Assembly: GCA_031277685.1 (NCBI GenBank)
Contig: JAITLV010000219.1
Span: 1-64,000 of the forward strand
Reading direction: 5' to 3'
DNA length: 64,000 nucleotides
DNA from: Sphingobacterium sp.
GTDB lineage: Bacteria; Bacteroidota; Bacteroidia; Sphingobacteriales; Sphingobacteriaceae
This document shows positions 35,429 through 46,200 of this stretch, piece after piece (the first letter of the stretch is position 1; each line of letters starts with the position of its first letter). Below the pieces are notes generated by a model that was not told the origin of the DNA, made no database searches, and saw nothing but the letters and a program-made list of their open reading frames with translations. The position numbers and the translations under genes are program-made.

Positions 35429-38400
35429 TTAAAAATTCGCTGAAAGGCCAAATGCAAAGGATTTGCTGATCGGCTGTGCATAATAGCTACCGTAAGTCTC
35501 CGGATCGAAGTACCCTTCGTAATTCGCTCCAAAAACAAATAGGTTGCGTCCCTCTACACTTACGCGCAAATTGTTTGCGCCGATCTTTTTGCTCACCGCT
35601 GCCGGGAGCGTATAGCCTAAACGAATGCTATTGATACGTACATAGCTCATTTTCTTAGCCCAGATATCATACTGATTAAAAGAGTTGATCGGATCATTGC
35701 TTTCCAACCAGGCATAAGCCATCCAACGGTCATTTAATTCCGAACTTATACTTCCCAATGCCGGTAGAGCCGTATTACCCTGTAGAGCCGTCAACAGATC
35801 TTTGGTATAATTTTGCCCACGGTCTACTTTAGCCGGATTGTAGGTCGGTGTACGGTTTACCCAACGCGCTAAATTGAATACGGCTGAAATGGCCAGATCA
35901 AAATTCGTATAGCGAAAACGGTTGGTCATACCACCAATAAACTTAGGGTCTTTACTGCCCAAATATTTAAATTTGGATCGATAGGTCGCTGCCGTCATAT
36001 CTGTTTGAGAGATGTATCCTGGAAAAAAATCTGCCCAAGGATCATACAATCCATAGAAATCTTCAAAACTCGAAACTGATCCATCCTGATTTCTGAACTG
36101 CATCACACCATCTTTATCCAATCCGGCGGTTTCCAGTACATACATGCCATTGATCGGACGCCCCTCCTGGGTGTCTGGTGCATAGGCTTTGGGATTATTC
36201 ATGACCTTCAATAATTTATTATTATTGTGGGCAATGTTAAAATCCGTAGACCAGGAGAATTTTTCGGTCTGGATCTGACGGCTTGATATCGTCAATTCCA
36301 CGCCTTGATTTCGTGCTGAAGCCCAGTTGACCTGAACATCCTGGAAACCATTTTCCATAGGTAAGGCACTATTTGCAATCAGGTCTGTACTTGTTCTATT
36401 GTAATAATCAACCGTAATATTCAGTCTATTTTTCCAAAGACCTAAATCAATACCGGCATTGTAAGATTTTGTGCGTTCCCAGCGCAACTTGTCATTAGCA
36501 GGCATATTTACAACGACTGACCCTTCCGGATAGCCCGGCAATATCGTTGAATTCTCATACTTTCCAACAATAAACGGATAGGTATTGCGATCTACATTTC
36601 CCTGGATACCATACGAAGCACGCACACGGAGATCGGATAAGGCTGTTTTTCCTTTGATAAACTCCTCTTCCAGTACATTCCATGATCCTGACAAAGACCA
36701 GATGGGTAAGAAGCGATATTGTGGATCTACACCGAACATATTCGATCCATCATAACGAATACTACCATAGACATTATACTTGCGGTCAAAGGTATAGGTC
36801 GCGTTTCCATAGAAAGAAGCGTATGAATTCTCTATAAACCCTTTTTTATACGGATTAAATCGTTCATCATCTTGATAATTGCTGTTCGGAAACACAATAT
36901 TCTGCGTGGTTAACGTGGATGGATTATACCCAAAGCCTTTGGATGAAACCATGGTATTCTTACTCCGTCGTAGTTCTGTTCCACCCATAAGTTCCAGCTC
37001 ATGCTTTTCATTCCAGGTTTTAGTATACTTGAGGTACGTTTTCCAGTTATATTGGAAGATACTATTATGATCATTTTCGATCTTACCGCCCGGAGGTAGA
37101 AAATATTTATAAGTTTTGGTAGCCGCATCATAATACCGTGTCGCAGCACGCAATTTACGGGTATTATAGCTTTCCTGATCGGCAAATTTTTCTGTGCTAT
37201 TTTCATCAAACTGCAGCCCAAATTCGCTACGTAAAGACAATTGAGGAATAATGGTATATTCCAGGTATCCAATGGCTTTCAGCGCCTTATTTGTTAGCGT
37301 ATATTTGGTATTTTCTCGTTCTTCTATCGAATTAAATGGAATATAAGTATCTTTTTCATAGCCTTCGATATCCGGATCATAATTATAGTTACCCAGTTGA
37401 TCGCGTACATTCAGATAAGGATTGACTGTACGTACATAGTTACTTGGATTGGTAAAGGCATCGTTATCCTGGATCGGGTTTTGTCTATTTGTAACGGATC
37501 CCAACAGGTTGATTCCTGCTTTAAACCTGTCATTGATATTGAAATCGTTATTTAAAGTCAGTGAATAACGGCGTAGATCAACTCCTTTCGTCGCTCCTTT
37601 TTCATCGTAAAAACCACTGGACAAATAATAACGATGGCCGTCATTGCCACCAGATATTGATGCCGAATACTGTTGATTGAGCGCCTGACGATACAGTTCT
37701 TTCCCCCAGTCCGTTTGTTGTGTACGCAATTGACTAATCGACTGCTGTACTTCCGGTGACAGGGCGGCCAAACCACCAGAGCGATAAGCATCCAATGCAT
37801 TCGCTTTGTCCAGGATACGCATAATTGCTCCTTTGCCCGTACGATAATTTAAATCAGTCCGATCAGCCATCAATAGTTCAAAATCTACTTTTTCATTGGC
37901 ATTCATCAGGTTGAGTTTACCAAAATCAGGACGTTCCGTTACAAATGTATTTGCTGAAATCTGCAATTTCGCAGGCCCCGATTTCCCTCTTTTAGTCGTA
38001 ATCACAATAACCCCATTGGCTGCGCGCGCACCATAAATAGAGGTAGCTGCAGCATCTTTCAACACGGTAATATCCGCGATATCGTCCGGATTAATGCCTG
38101 CGATCGGAAGATTATTTAAACTATTCAGATTGTCCTTATCAATACGATTTGGTAATTCCGTCCCCTCAATTGGTAATCCATCGATCACCCATAGCGGATC
38201 TTGTGTACCATTGAGGGATACCGTACCACGGATACGGATTTGCGGAGCACTATTGGGTCCACCATTAAAATTGCTCAACTGTAAACCTGCTACCTGACCA
38301 GCCAGCATTTCATCGACCGATGCCACCCCCGTCTGCTTGATATCCGCGACATTGATTTTGTTGTATGCTGTTGTATTTTTCCGTTTTTTGATATCGGTAT

Positions 38401-38767
38401 ATCCTGTTACGATTACCTCGTCCAAAGACTCACCACTTGGTTGTAGCAAGATGGTCTTGTGATCCTCAAATACTGGTATCTGGATACGTTGGTATCCTAC
38501 ATAACTAATTGTTACATATTTTAAATTTGTCGGGACTTTCAGGCGAAATTCGCCTGAAGCATCAGTCAATGAGCCCAAAGCTGACTGCTGTACCTGATTA
38601 GGCACACCAATATCTTCTGCTACTGCCGAACTTTCGACAACAACCGTCGCCCCCACGACCGGCTTCAATGTGACCGCATCCAGTACCTTTCCTTTCAGTT
38701 CCTTGGATTCCTGAGCCTGTGCCATCTGCACACACATAAAGGTCAGCGGTATTAATAACTTATTCAT
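35429..38767 (-). CDS. SusC/RagA family TonB-linked outer-membrane transporter
   Basis: This 1112-aa protein has a signal peptide ending in QAQ (19), a CarboxypepD_reg-like domain (about 22-105, carrying an insertion around SSAVAEDIGVPNQVQQ), a plug with the SusC signature (ITVLKDAAATSIYGARAANGV at about 234) and a full barrel. It is in one operon with the metalloprotease (19 bp upstream) and SusD (20 bp downstream). Confidence 0.95.
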   Translation of the reverse strand: MNKLLIPLTFMCVQMAQAQESKELKGKVLDAVTLKPVVGATVVVESSAVAEDIGVPNQVQQSALGSLTDASGEFRLKVPTNLKYVTISYVGYQRIQIPVFEDHKTILLQPSGESLDEVIVTGYTDIKKRKNTTAYNKINVADIKQTGVASVDEMLAGQVAGLQLSNFNGGPNSAPQIRIRGTVSLNGTQDPLWVIDGLPIEGTELPNRIDKDNLNSLNNLPIAGINPDDIADITVLKDAAATSIYGARAANGVIVITTKRGKSGPAKLQISANTFVTERPDFGKLNLMNANEKVDFELLMADRTDLNYRTGKGAIMRILDKANALDAYRSGGLAALSPEVQQSISQLRTQQTDWGKELYRQALNQQYSASISGGNDGHRYYLSSGFYDEKGATKGVDLRRYSLTLNNDFNINDRFKAGINLLGSVTNRQNPIQDNDAFTNPSNYVRTVNPYLNVRDQLGNYNYDPDIEGYEKDTYIPFNSIEERENTKYTLTNKALKAIGYLEYTIIPQLSLRSEFGLQFDENSTEKFADQESYNTRKLRAATRYYDAATKTYKYFLPPGGKIENDHNSIFQYNWKTYLKYTKTWNEKHELELMGGTELRRSKNTMVSSKGFGYNPSTLTTQNIVFPNSNYQDDERFNPYKKGFIENSYASFYGNATYTFDRKYNVYGSIRYDGSNMFGVDPQYRFLPIWSLSGSWNVLEEEFIKGKTALSDLRVRASYGIQGNVDRNTYPFIVGKYENSTILPGYPEGSVVVNMPANDKLRWERTKSYNAGIDLGLWKNRLNITVDYYNRTSTDLIANSALPMENGFQDVQVNWASARNQGVELTISSRQIQTEKFSWSTDFNIAHNNNKLLKVMNNPKAYAPDTQEGRPINGMYVLETAGLDKDGVMQFRNQDGSVSSFEDFYGLYDPWADFFPGYISQTDMTAATYRSKFKYLGSKDPKFIGGMTNRFRYTNFDLAISAVFNLARWVNRTPTYNPAKVDRGQNYTKDLLTALQGNTALPALGSISSELNDRWMAYAWLESNDPINSFNQYDIWAKKMSYVRINSIRLGYTLPAAVSKKIGANNLRVSVEGRNLFVFGANYEGYFDPETYGSYYAQPISKSFAFGLSANF

Positions 38768-38786
38768 TTTGGTAGATGTTAATATA

Positions 38787-41390
38787 TTAGTTCAATTCTA
38801 AGGTATTTGCGATCCGTAATAAGAGATCCGTATAATGTGCTTTTGTGGTAACATCGCCTGTACGTTGTTTTTGTTTCAACAATTGGTAGATCTCATACAG
38901 TTCGGCACGTTTATATGTCAACATATCCGATGTACGGATCATTCCAGTCACATGCACATTGCGCAACCCTGCTTGTGCGGAAGATAGATGTTGCGGGTGT
39001 AAACAAAGGTTGGGTTGTGTCCCTTCAATCAACTGCTCGATGCCTGCTAATTTTTTTGCATTTAATTTCTCCATGGACTTATTCGTAGAGACCATCAGCA
39101 CATCCACGTAATTCTGTTGCAGCATACGTGTTTTAAGATCTAAAGCCTGTCCACTGACCGTTTTGGCAAAGATTTCCTTTCGCACTGAAGCTAAAAATGC
39201 GGGTGCACTCCAGGCCTTCTTATCGCCAAAAAGATTTTCCATTTCGACCATACGCAATAGACGCTCATCGTTGACCAGTTTGTAAAGCATGGCATACTGA
39301 AATTCGCGTTGCAGATTATAGGGTGCATATTCAAATGGCCCCATTGGTGAATCTCTTAAAGGAAAAGTTTTTGCCATCAATTCTGGAACGAATAACCACT
39401 CTGGCATATAAAACACATTTTTCTTTAAATAATCCAGTGCACGTACTTGTTTCTCTTTAGGTACTGGACTATAGGCATCTTTTTGATCCCCCAATACAGC
39501 ATTTTCAAGATAAATACCCCCAATATTATTTAATACATGGTCAGCATAAGCATACCACTGGCCTACCACACCCATATATAATTTACCTGCACGGTAATAG
39601 TCATCACCGGTATTTGTCGTCCAGTTAATAATATTCGGCATCATACGGCGTAGATTCTGCATGCCGTACTCACCAGCTTTCATGGCGTCATCGCCCAAAT
39701 CTTCAGACTGTGCCCTTGGATCCACAATATTTTTGGAATCCTGTTGTTCACCGTAATGATAGATCGGGTCATGTACATGGGCATCGATTTCCTTGCGCAA
39801 CAATGGTATTTCATCCCAAGGTTGTGTTTTACCATACCAGCGGTAAGCCCATCCAATAGCATATTTGTCATAGGTTCCGATCACTGGTGTAATCTGTTCG
39901 ACACCATCTTCGGGTTGCGCGACATAGTTAAAGCGTGCATAATCCATAATAGATGGTGCTGTACCGCCCATTTTTGCCGTAAAACTTTTGCTACGCAAGG
40001 AGTCAACCGGGAAACTTGCCGAAGACCCCATATTATGCATTAACCCCAAGGTATGACCGATCTCATGCGAAGAAACAAAGCGAATGGCATGCGCCATTTT
40101 TTCATCCGAGAAAACATTAGACCGTACCGAAGTATCCACGATACCAGTTTGTATCCGCATCCAGCTATTCAATATGGTCATTACATTGTGCCACCAAATA
40201 ACATCCGCTTCCAGAATTTCGCCTGAACGAGGATCTACAACGGATGGCCCCATCGCATTTGCCTGCGCTGAAGCAGCGTATACAATCGATGATACATTCG
40301 CATCATCTGGATCAAATTTGACACTATCAGGCTGTTGTTTGGCCAAAATAGCATTTTTAAAACCTGCAGCTTCAAATGCAACCTGCCAGTCGTGGACACC
40401 ATCAATGATAGCCTGCCGCCACTGTTTCGGTGTTGCCGGATCTAAATAAAAAACAATGGGTTTCTTCGGTTCGACGAGCTCACCTTTCAGGTAACGTGCT
40501 TTGTCCTCATCTTTTGGTTCCAATCGCCAGCGGTTTACCAGATTTTTTTTATCCAATTCCTGCTGTTTATCGTTAAAATACCAGCGTGGCGAGGTAAAAA
40601 ATCCAACACGAGGGTCTGCAAATCGTGCCACCATTGGTGTTTCAGGCAGTTCATAAAGGTTACTTGTAATCTCCAGTGAAACCGGTACGGATTCATTTCC
40701 TTCTGTCACTTTGGTCGACAACACTGACTTCACAACAATATTATTGGAATAGGACTTTATATCTTCTATCGTGGAGATGCTCGTTTTTGCTGAAGTACCT
40801 AAGCCCAAAGAAGTAAATACATCCGTAAAACTCTTTTCTGAACCATCAAACACTTTATTCACTTTGATCACTACAGCACTTGAATCTTTGGAGTAACTTT
40901 CGATCTTAAAAGATTCAATATAAGAAGGGCGGTAGTTATCATATACCGAAGCTGCTATTGCATCCCCTTTAGGTACTTCAACCTGGGGTTTAATTTCCGA
41001 CACCCAAACTTCTTTCTTCTCTTTACGAAGGGTAAAACGGATGACCTTGTTTTCATAGTTCATCCCCTTGTTTACCCCGGCCTCGTTCAAAGCCAACGGA
41101 ACAGAAGACAATTTTTGAATCAACAGAACGTCCTGTCCCATCTTTTTTAATGGAATTTCAAAGTAATAATTATTTTCCTTTCGGATCACAGCAAACATAC
41201 CGCTATCCACACGTGCGTCTTTAAACAGTTTATCGTAGGCAATCGTCGTATCTTTCTTGGCTGTAGAATCTTTAACAGAGGTAAGAGTCTCTTTTTTTCG
41301 TAAACCTACAGTCTGCAATAACGAACACGATTGCATGAGGCCTGCCGAAAATAAAAGACTTAGGGCTAGCTTGGTATAGTTGTTGTTCAT
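38787..41390 (-). CDS. Lipoprotein zinc metalloprotease (DUF5117/DUF4953 type)
   Basis: This 867-aa protein has a lipoprotein signal (Cys22 in LMQSC). The catalytic motif HEIGHTLGLMH at 442-452 matches HExxHxxGxxH, giving zinc ligands His442, His446 and His452 and base Glu443. The long N-part (about 60-300) fits the DUF5118/DUF5117 regions found with this protease type in Bacteroidota. It would sit on the cell surface or in the periplasm and supply peptides to the SusCD pair encoded just downstream in the same operon. Confidence 0.88.
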   Translation of the reverse strand: MNNNYTKLALSLLFSAGLMQSCSLLQTVGLRKKETLTSVKDSTAKKDTTIAYDKLFKDARVDSGMFAVIRKENNYYFEIPLKKMGQDVLLIQKLSSVPLALNEAGVNKGMNYENKVIRFTLRKEKKEVWVSEIKPQVEVPKGDAIAASVYDNYRPSYIESFKIESYSKDSSAVVIKVNKVFDGSEKSFTDVFTSLGLGTSAKTSISTIEDIKSYSNNIVVKSVLSTKVTEGNESVPVSLEITSNLYELPETPMVARFADPRVGFFTSPRWYFNDKQQELDKKNLVNRWRLEPKDEDKARYLKGELVEPKKPIVFYLDPATPKQWRQAIIDGVHDWQVAFEAAGFKNAILAKQQPDSVKFDPDDANVSSIVYAASAQANAMGPSVVDPRSGEILEADVIWWHNVMTILNSWMRIQTGIVDTSVRSNVFSDEKMAHAIRFVSSHEIGHTLGLMHNMGSSASFPVDSLRSKSFTAKMGGTAPSIMDYARFNYVAQPEDGVEQITPVIGTYDKYAIGWAYRWYGKTQPWDEIPLLRKEIDAHVHDPIYHYGEQQDSKNIVDPRAQSEDLGDDAMKAGEYGMQNLRRMMPNIINWTTNTGDDYYRAGKLYMGVVGQWYAYADHVLNNIGGIYLENAVLGDQKDAYSPVPKEKQVRALDYLKKNVFYMPEWLFVPELMAKTFPLRDSPMGPFEYAPYNLQREFQYAMLYKLVNDERLLRMVEMENLFGDKKAWSAPAFLASVRKEIFAKTVSGQALDLKTRMLQQNYVDVLMVSTNKSMEKLNAKKLAGIEQLIEGTQPNLCLHPQHLSSAQAGLRNVHVTGMIRTSDMLTYKRAELYEIYQLLKQKQRTGDVTTKAHYTDLLLRIANTLELN

Positions 41391-41701
41391 TTAGAATAAT
41401 TATTTCTGAGTGCGCTTTGTCAATAGCATACATACTTTCCGAAGCACTCGGTTTGTTTTTCAATGGCAAATGAAGTGATCATACATGCATCACAGGACTC
41501 CTATTGAGTGCTACAGAATTGACGATTGTTTCATTTGATAAGATTAGGTTAATCTTGCAATTAAATTCCTAGATCAAGAGCCAAATTTGTTAAAAATATT
41601 GTACAGAATCACTTCAAAAGGGACGATCACGCATTTCCAGGGTATGAACACGCAGATAAAAACTATGAACCCGTGTTCAGACAGCTCATCGCTGCCATTT
41701 T
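41391..41701. promoter_or_regulatory. Regulatory gap of the metalloprotease/SusCD operon with three inverted repeats
   Basis: This 311-bp gap lies between the kinase gene and the metalloprotease gene. It holds AAGATTA-GGT-TAATCTT (41540-41556), GTGAT...ATCAC (41475-41493) and TGAACACG...CGTGTTCA (41645-41679, 19-nt loop). The last may be a hairpin after the kinase stop; the first two are operator candidates. No exact -7 box was found on the minus strand. Confidence 0.4.
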
Positions 41702-43057
41702 TCAGCGGTCTAACAAGGGTAAGTTCACAAAAAATCGTCCGTCTTCTGTCCCAAAGCCAAAGCCTTCCAAGGTAGAATAAGCATACATAGAAGCCAGGTA
41801 ATTAAGCCCATATCCTTCCCCCTCCGAATTGCTCCCCCGCCTTAGTTGCCAATTGTTACTTACTTTAATAATTTTGCTTTCCGACAGATAAATCATTTGG
41901 ATCTGAAGTGGATTTTCTACGGAGATCCGAGTATGTTTGATCGCATTTTCCACCAGCATCTGCAAAGCCAAACGTGGAACCTTGCCCCCCAGTACCTCGG
42001 TCGGGATCAAAATCTCCATATCCTGCAATGCGGATCCAAAACGGACCTGCTGCAAAAAGAAATAGGCTTTTGCCAGTTCCAGTTCTTCCTGTATTGAAGA
42101 CCACTCTGAATCGTCTGTCCGCAGCATCTTACGGTAGACCTTTGTCATCTTCCCAACAAATGATTTTGCCAGATCATTATCCTTTCCGATTAGATATTGG
42201 AGTGAGCCAAAAGTATTGAACAAAAAGTGCGGATTGATCTGTTGACGCAATTGAACAAGGCGCATCTGTGTATATTCATTTTCCTGCTGCAACGTCCTTA
42301 ATTTGAGCTGTTGAATTTTACGTCGCTCCATCACATTAAAATAGATCAGTACGATGGCAACAAGCATCAGACCGACACCAAGTAGAATACTATAGGTCAT
42401 CACCTCCTGAATCTCATCTTCGATGGTCAACAGCAAGACACTAACCCGAATTTCTCCCCCCACAAAAATAATGGAACAGGGATAGGAGTTCACCATTACA
42501 TCTAGCTTTAAGTAATCCGATTCAACGATCTTACCCTGCTGGATGACCTCAGTTTCTTTTCTTTTCCCCCACTTTTTGTTGTCAGGTGAAACTATACAGA
42601 TACCTTTAGCATTATAAATTTCAAAATAAGCTCTTCTTCCAAAATAGCGGTACCTCGGAGCAAAATAGCCATTTAGCTTTTCGATATCAATATAGATATG
42701 GTATAGGCGATGTTGTATGGTGCGGGTTTTAAGAAGCATCCACATCCCTCTCTCGACACGATCCAACTGGCTCGCCGGAATGAGAATAAGCAGGGAATCA
42801 CGCCGGATTTGGGCTGGTGGCAAAGTATCAACTAATCTTTTCTCAGACGTGTACAGCTCCTGTTGTAACAATTCCAGCTGTTTATTCAGCAGTAACATGT
42901 TCTCATCAGCAAAGTCTGCCAGTATCCTTTTATTGAGACGATCTACCTTATGATGAATAATACCGAGCAGCCCCCCTCCTATCAACAGCAACAAAAGCAA
43001 ACAGATAACAAGGATAATACTGTTTTTCTGTTCCGCATTTTTAAATCGAAAATTCAC
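41702..43057 (-). CDS. LytS-type sensor histidine kinase
   Basis: This 451-aa kinase has two membrane helices (about 13-34 and 222-242) that flank a periplasmic sensor region of about 185 residues, then a His_kinase (PF06580-type) domain with the phospho-acceptor His277 in QINPHFLFN and an N-box LVENAIKHT. The G-box is weak (GEGYGLNYL). The GTG at 43057 is the only sensible start. The gene is upstream of, and on the same strand as, the metalloprotease/SusCD genes, while the LytTR partner lies behind them. Confidence 0.92.
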   Translation of the reverse strand: MNFRFKNAEQKNSIILVICLLLLLLIGGGLLGIIHHKVDRLNKRILADFADENMLLLNKQLELLQQELYTSEKRLVDTLPPAQIRRDSLLILIPASQLDRVERGMWMLLKTRTIQHRLYHIYIDIEKLNGYFAPRYRYFGRRAYFEIYNAKGICIVSPDNKKWGKRKETEVIQQGKIVESDYLKLDVMVNSYPCSIIFVGGEIRVSVLLLTIEDEIQEVMTYSILLGVGLMLVAIVLIYFNVMERRKIQQLKLRTLQQENEYTQMRLVQLRQQINPHFLFNTFGSLQYLIGKDNDLAKSFVGKMTKVYRKMLRTDDSEWSSIQEELELAKAYFFLQQVRFGSALQDMEILIPTEVLGGKVPRLALQMLVENAIKHTRISVENPLQIQMIYLSESKIIKVSNNWQLRRGSNSEGEGYGLNYLASMYAYSTLEGFGFGTEDGRFFVNLPLLDR

Positions 43058-43061
43058 CCCG

Positions 43062-43069
43062 CAAAAATA
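43062..43069 (-). promoter_or_regulatory. -7 box (TATTTTTG) at the kinase gene
   Basis: Exact TAnnTTTG match ending 4 bp before the GTG start, which would make a nearly leaderless mRNA. It could also be a chance match in A/T-rich DNA. Confidence 0.3.
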
Positions 43070-43235
43070 CAGGAAAATTTTCGATCATTACAAAACTACC
43101 TGACAAGAAAGGACTTCGCCTGCCCATTTGTCAATAAAAAACCACATATTTCACAGGTAGCATTAAAATAAATCCGTCAATCAATGGACTTTAACAATTA
43201 ATTTCAGACTTTTGTAGCCACAAAAAAACAATACT

Positions 43236-46200
43236 GTGTCAAAAGCAACATTTCTAAAGCTTGCCAAACGAATCTCTATCGGATTAGTAAGCTTCATAAC
43301 ACTATTTATTCTTTGTATATTATCCATTCCCTACATCTTCGAAAAAGAAGTAAACGACAAAGTTAAGTCGTTGGCAAACGAGCATATCAATGGAGAACTC
43401 AACTATACAAAAGTCAGATTGACTTTCTTTGATCAATTTCCGCTTTTAACAGCATCTATGGATGACGTGTTGTTAAAGGGTGCTGAGCCATTTAAAAAAG
43501 ACACCCTGCTTGCTGCCAAACAAGTGAGCTTCGGGATTGACCTTATGAGCCTGCTCAAATCAAAAATCATCATTGACAAATTTATTGTTAACAAGGGGAA
43601 GATCAATATTTTGGTTGATTCCTTAGGTAATGCAAACTACAACATCTATAAATCTTCACCAACGGATACCGCTAAGGCAAAGGATAATTCCGAGAGCAGC
43701 GCACTGGCTTTTCAGCTGATTAAATTTGAAAAGACCAATCTGCATTATGAAGACCAGTCTATTCCATTATGGATTGATGCAAAAGACTTGGACTACGAGG
43801 GTAAAGGTGATCTGATGTCGAATATCTTTGATTTGAATACCAGAGCCAAGATTGCTGCTTTTTCTTTTTCCTTTGACAATGAACTCTATGTCGATAGAAA
43901 ATCAATTGATGCCAATTTATTGACCCGTATCAATACCAATAACTTATCTTTTATATTCGAGCGGAATGATATCAAGATTAATCAGCTGCCAGTAAGATTT
44001 CGGGGGTTATTATCCTTTATATCGCACGGTTATCATCTGGACTTTAAGCTAAAATCCCAGGAGAGTACACTAAGCGAATTGTTGTCATTGGTTCCCAATA
44101 GTTACGCATCATGGATAAAAGATCTATCCGTCAAAGGCACTTCCGAAGTATTTGTGAATTTAATTGGCGACTATATCGTTGACAATAATGAAATGCCCAA
44201 TTTATCCTTGGGTCTAACCATCAACAACGGCTACCTAGCTTATAAGCAATCCAATAACCCATTGACAGACTGGAACGCGAAATTAAAGATTGATCTTCCG
44301 GCATTAAATCCTGACTCACTCCAAATCGACCTGCAGCAGTTTGATTTTAAAGTCGCCTCAGGTTACTTCAACGCAAAAGGACAGATCGCAGGGCTCCATC
44401 CGGTTACGATACATGCGGACATGAAGAGCGACCTTGATTTGGGCATACTCTATTCGTCGCTGCAATTCCCTGGTTTCTCATTAGGTGGACGATGGAATCT
44501 TGACGCAAAGATCAACGGAACCTATGCCAAAGCAACACGAAAGGTTGGTCTTCAGAAACGCGAACAGGAGTATATTGCTTCCATACCTACATTTGACATC
44601 AAAAATACGCTTACAGACGGCCATTTCAAATTAGCCAACCTGCCAAAGGGACTCGACAGGATTACCTATCGTCTTGAAGCAAAAGATCCGGACGGTCAGA
44701 TGAAAAGTGCATCCATATCCATTCAGGATATCGCTGTTCAGGCTCTCAACAATTACATCAAAGGGTACGTTACCATAACAGATTTCAACAAAATTGCAGT
44801 ACAGTCTGATCTTAAGGCCTTATTCAACTTAGCGGATATCAAAAGTTTCTATCCGATCAAAGATATCGAACTCGCAGGTCTGATCGATGTAAACCTCAAT
44901 GCAAAAGGTTATGTTGATCTCAAACGGAATATTTTCCCGGAAACCAATACCTCTATCATAATGAAAGATGGGCGGATAAAATCAAAGGAGTACCCTATCC
45001 CCATGGAGAACATACATATTGAGGCCTTCGTAAATAGTGAAAAAGGATCTTTGCGTGATTTAAGCGTCAAAATACTTCCCGTTTCATTTACATTTGCCGG
45101 AGAGCCATTCTTTCTGAATGCAGATTTACGCAATTTCAATAACATCAAGTACAATATTCAATCTAAAGGAAAGCTCAACCTTGGACCGATCTATCAGTTT
45201 TTTGCGTTGGACGGAACCAATATTGATGGTTTTATCCATACTGATTTCAGCCTGAAAGGTCTGCAGAGTGACGCTTCCAGTGGTCGCTATACCCGACTTC
45301 AGAATAGCGGCCGTCTCAACATTGGTAATATCCAGGTACAATCTGATTTGCTCCCACAACCCATTGCGATCAAGAGCGGAGATTTTAGTTTCCATCAGGA
45401 AAAAATGAATTTTGATCGGTTCCTCGTAAACTATGGTAGAAACAGCGTTTCTATAAAAGGTTACATGAATAATATCATCAACTACCTCTCCACTAGTAAT
45501 GCAGCACTACAGGGACAGTTTACGCTTAATAGTAAAAAGATCAATGTTGACGATTTCATGGTTTTCGCAGCTAGTCCAGGCGCACCATCTTCATCCGCAG
45601 AAACAGGTGTTGTTCTTTTACCAAAAAACTTGGATATTCAGGTATTGGGTCTTGTCAACAATGTGTTTTACAACAACATGAACATTAAAGATTTCAAGGG
45701 GGATCTACGCTTCAATCAAGGTAAATTAGCACTCAACAGTACCACCTTTGAATTAGCTGGATTAAAAGCCGATATGACGGGAAATTATAGACCAATAAAT
45801 CCCCGCAGAGCCGCATTCGACTATGCCGTAAAAGCGGACAGCTTCGATATCCAACGTGCCTATAAAGAAATTCCAATGTTTAGGGAAATGGTTACCGCAG
45901 CAAAGAATGCACATGGCCTGGTATCACTGGATTATAAATTAGGAGGTTTATTAAACGGTAATATGCAACCTGTCATGCCCTCTATTGTCGGTGAAGGCAC
46001 ACTGACATTGAACCAGATAAAATTCAGGGGATTTAAATTACTGAATGGAATCAGTGAGTCCACCTCAAAAGAAAAATTGAAAGACGGTGAAGTTAAGAAA
46101 GTCGTGATCAAATCCCATATCAAAAACAATGTCATGACCATCGAACGCACGAAAATGAAAATGATGGGATTCAGACCACGGTTTGAGGGCCAGGTGACAC

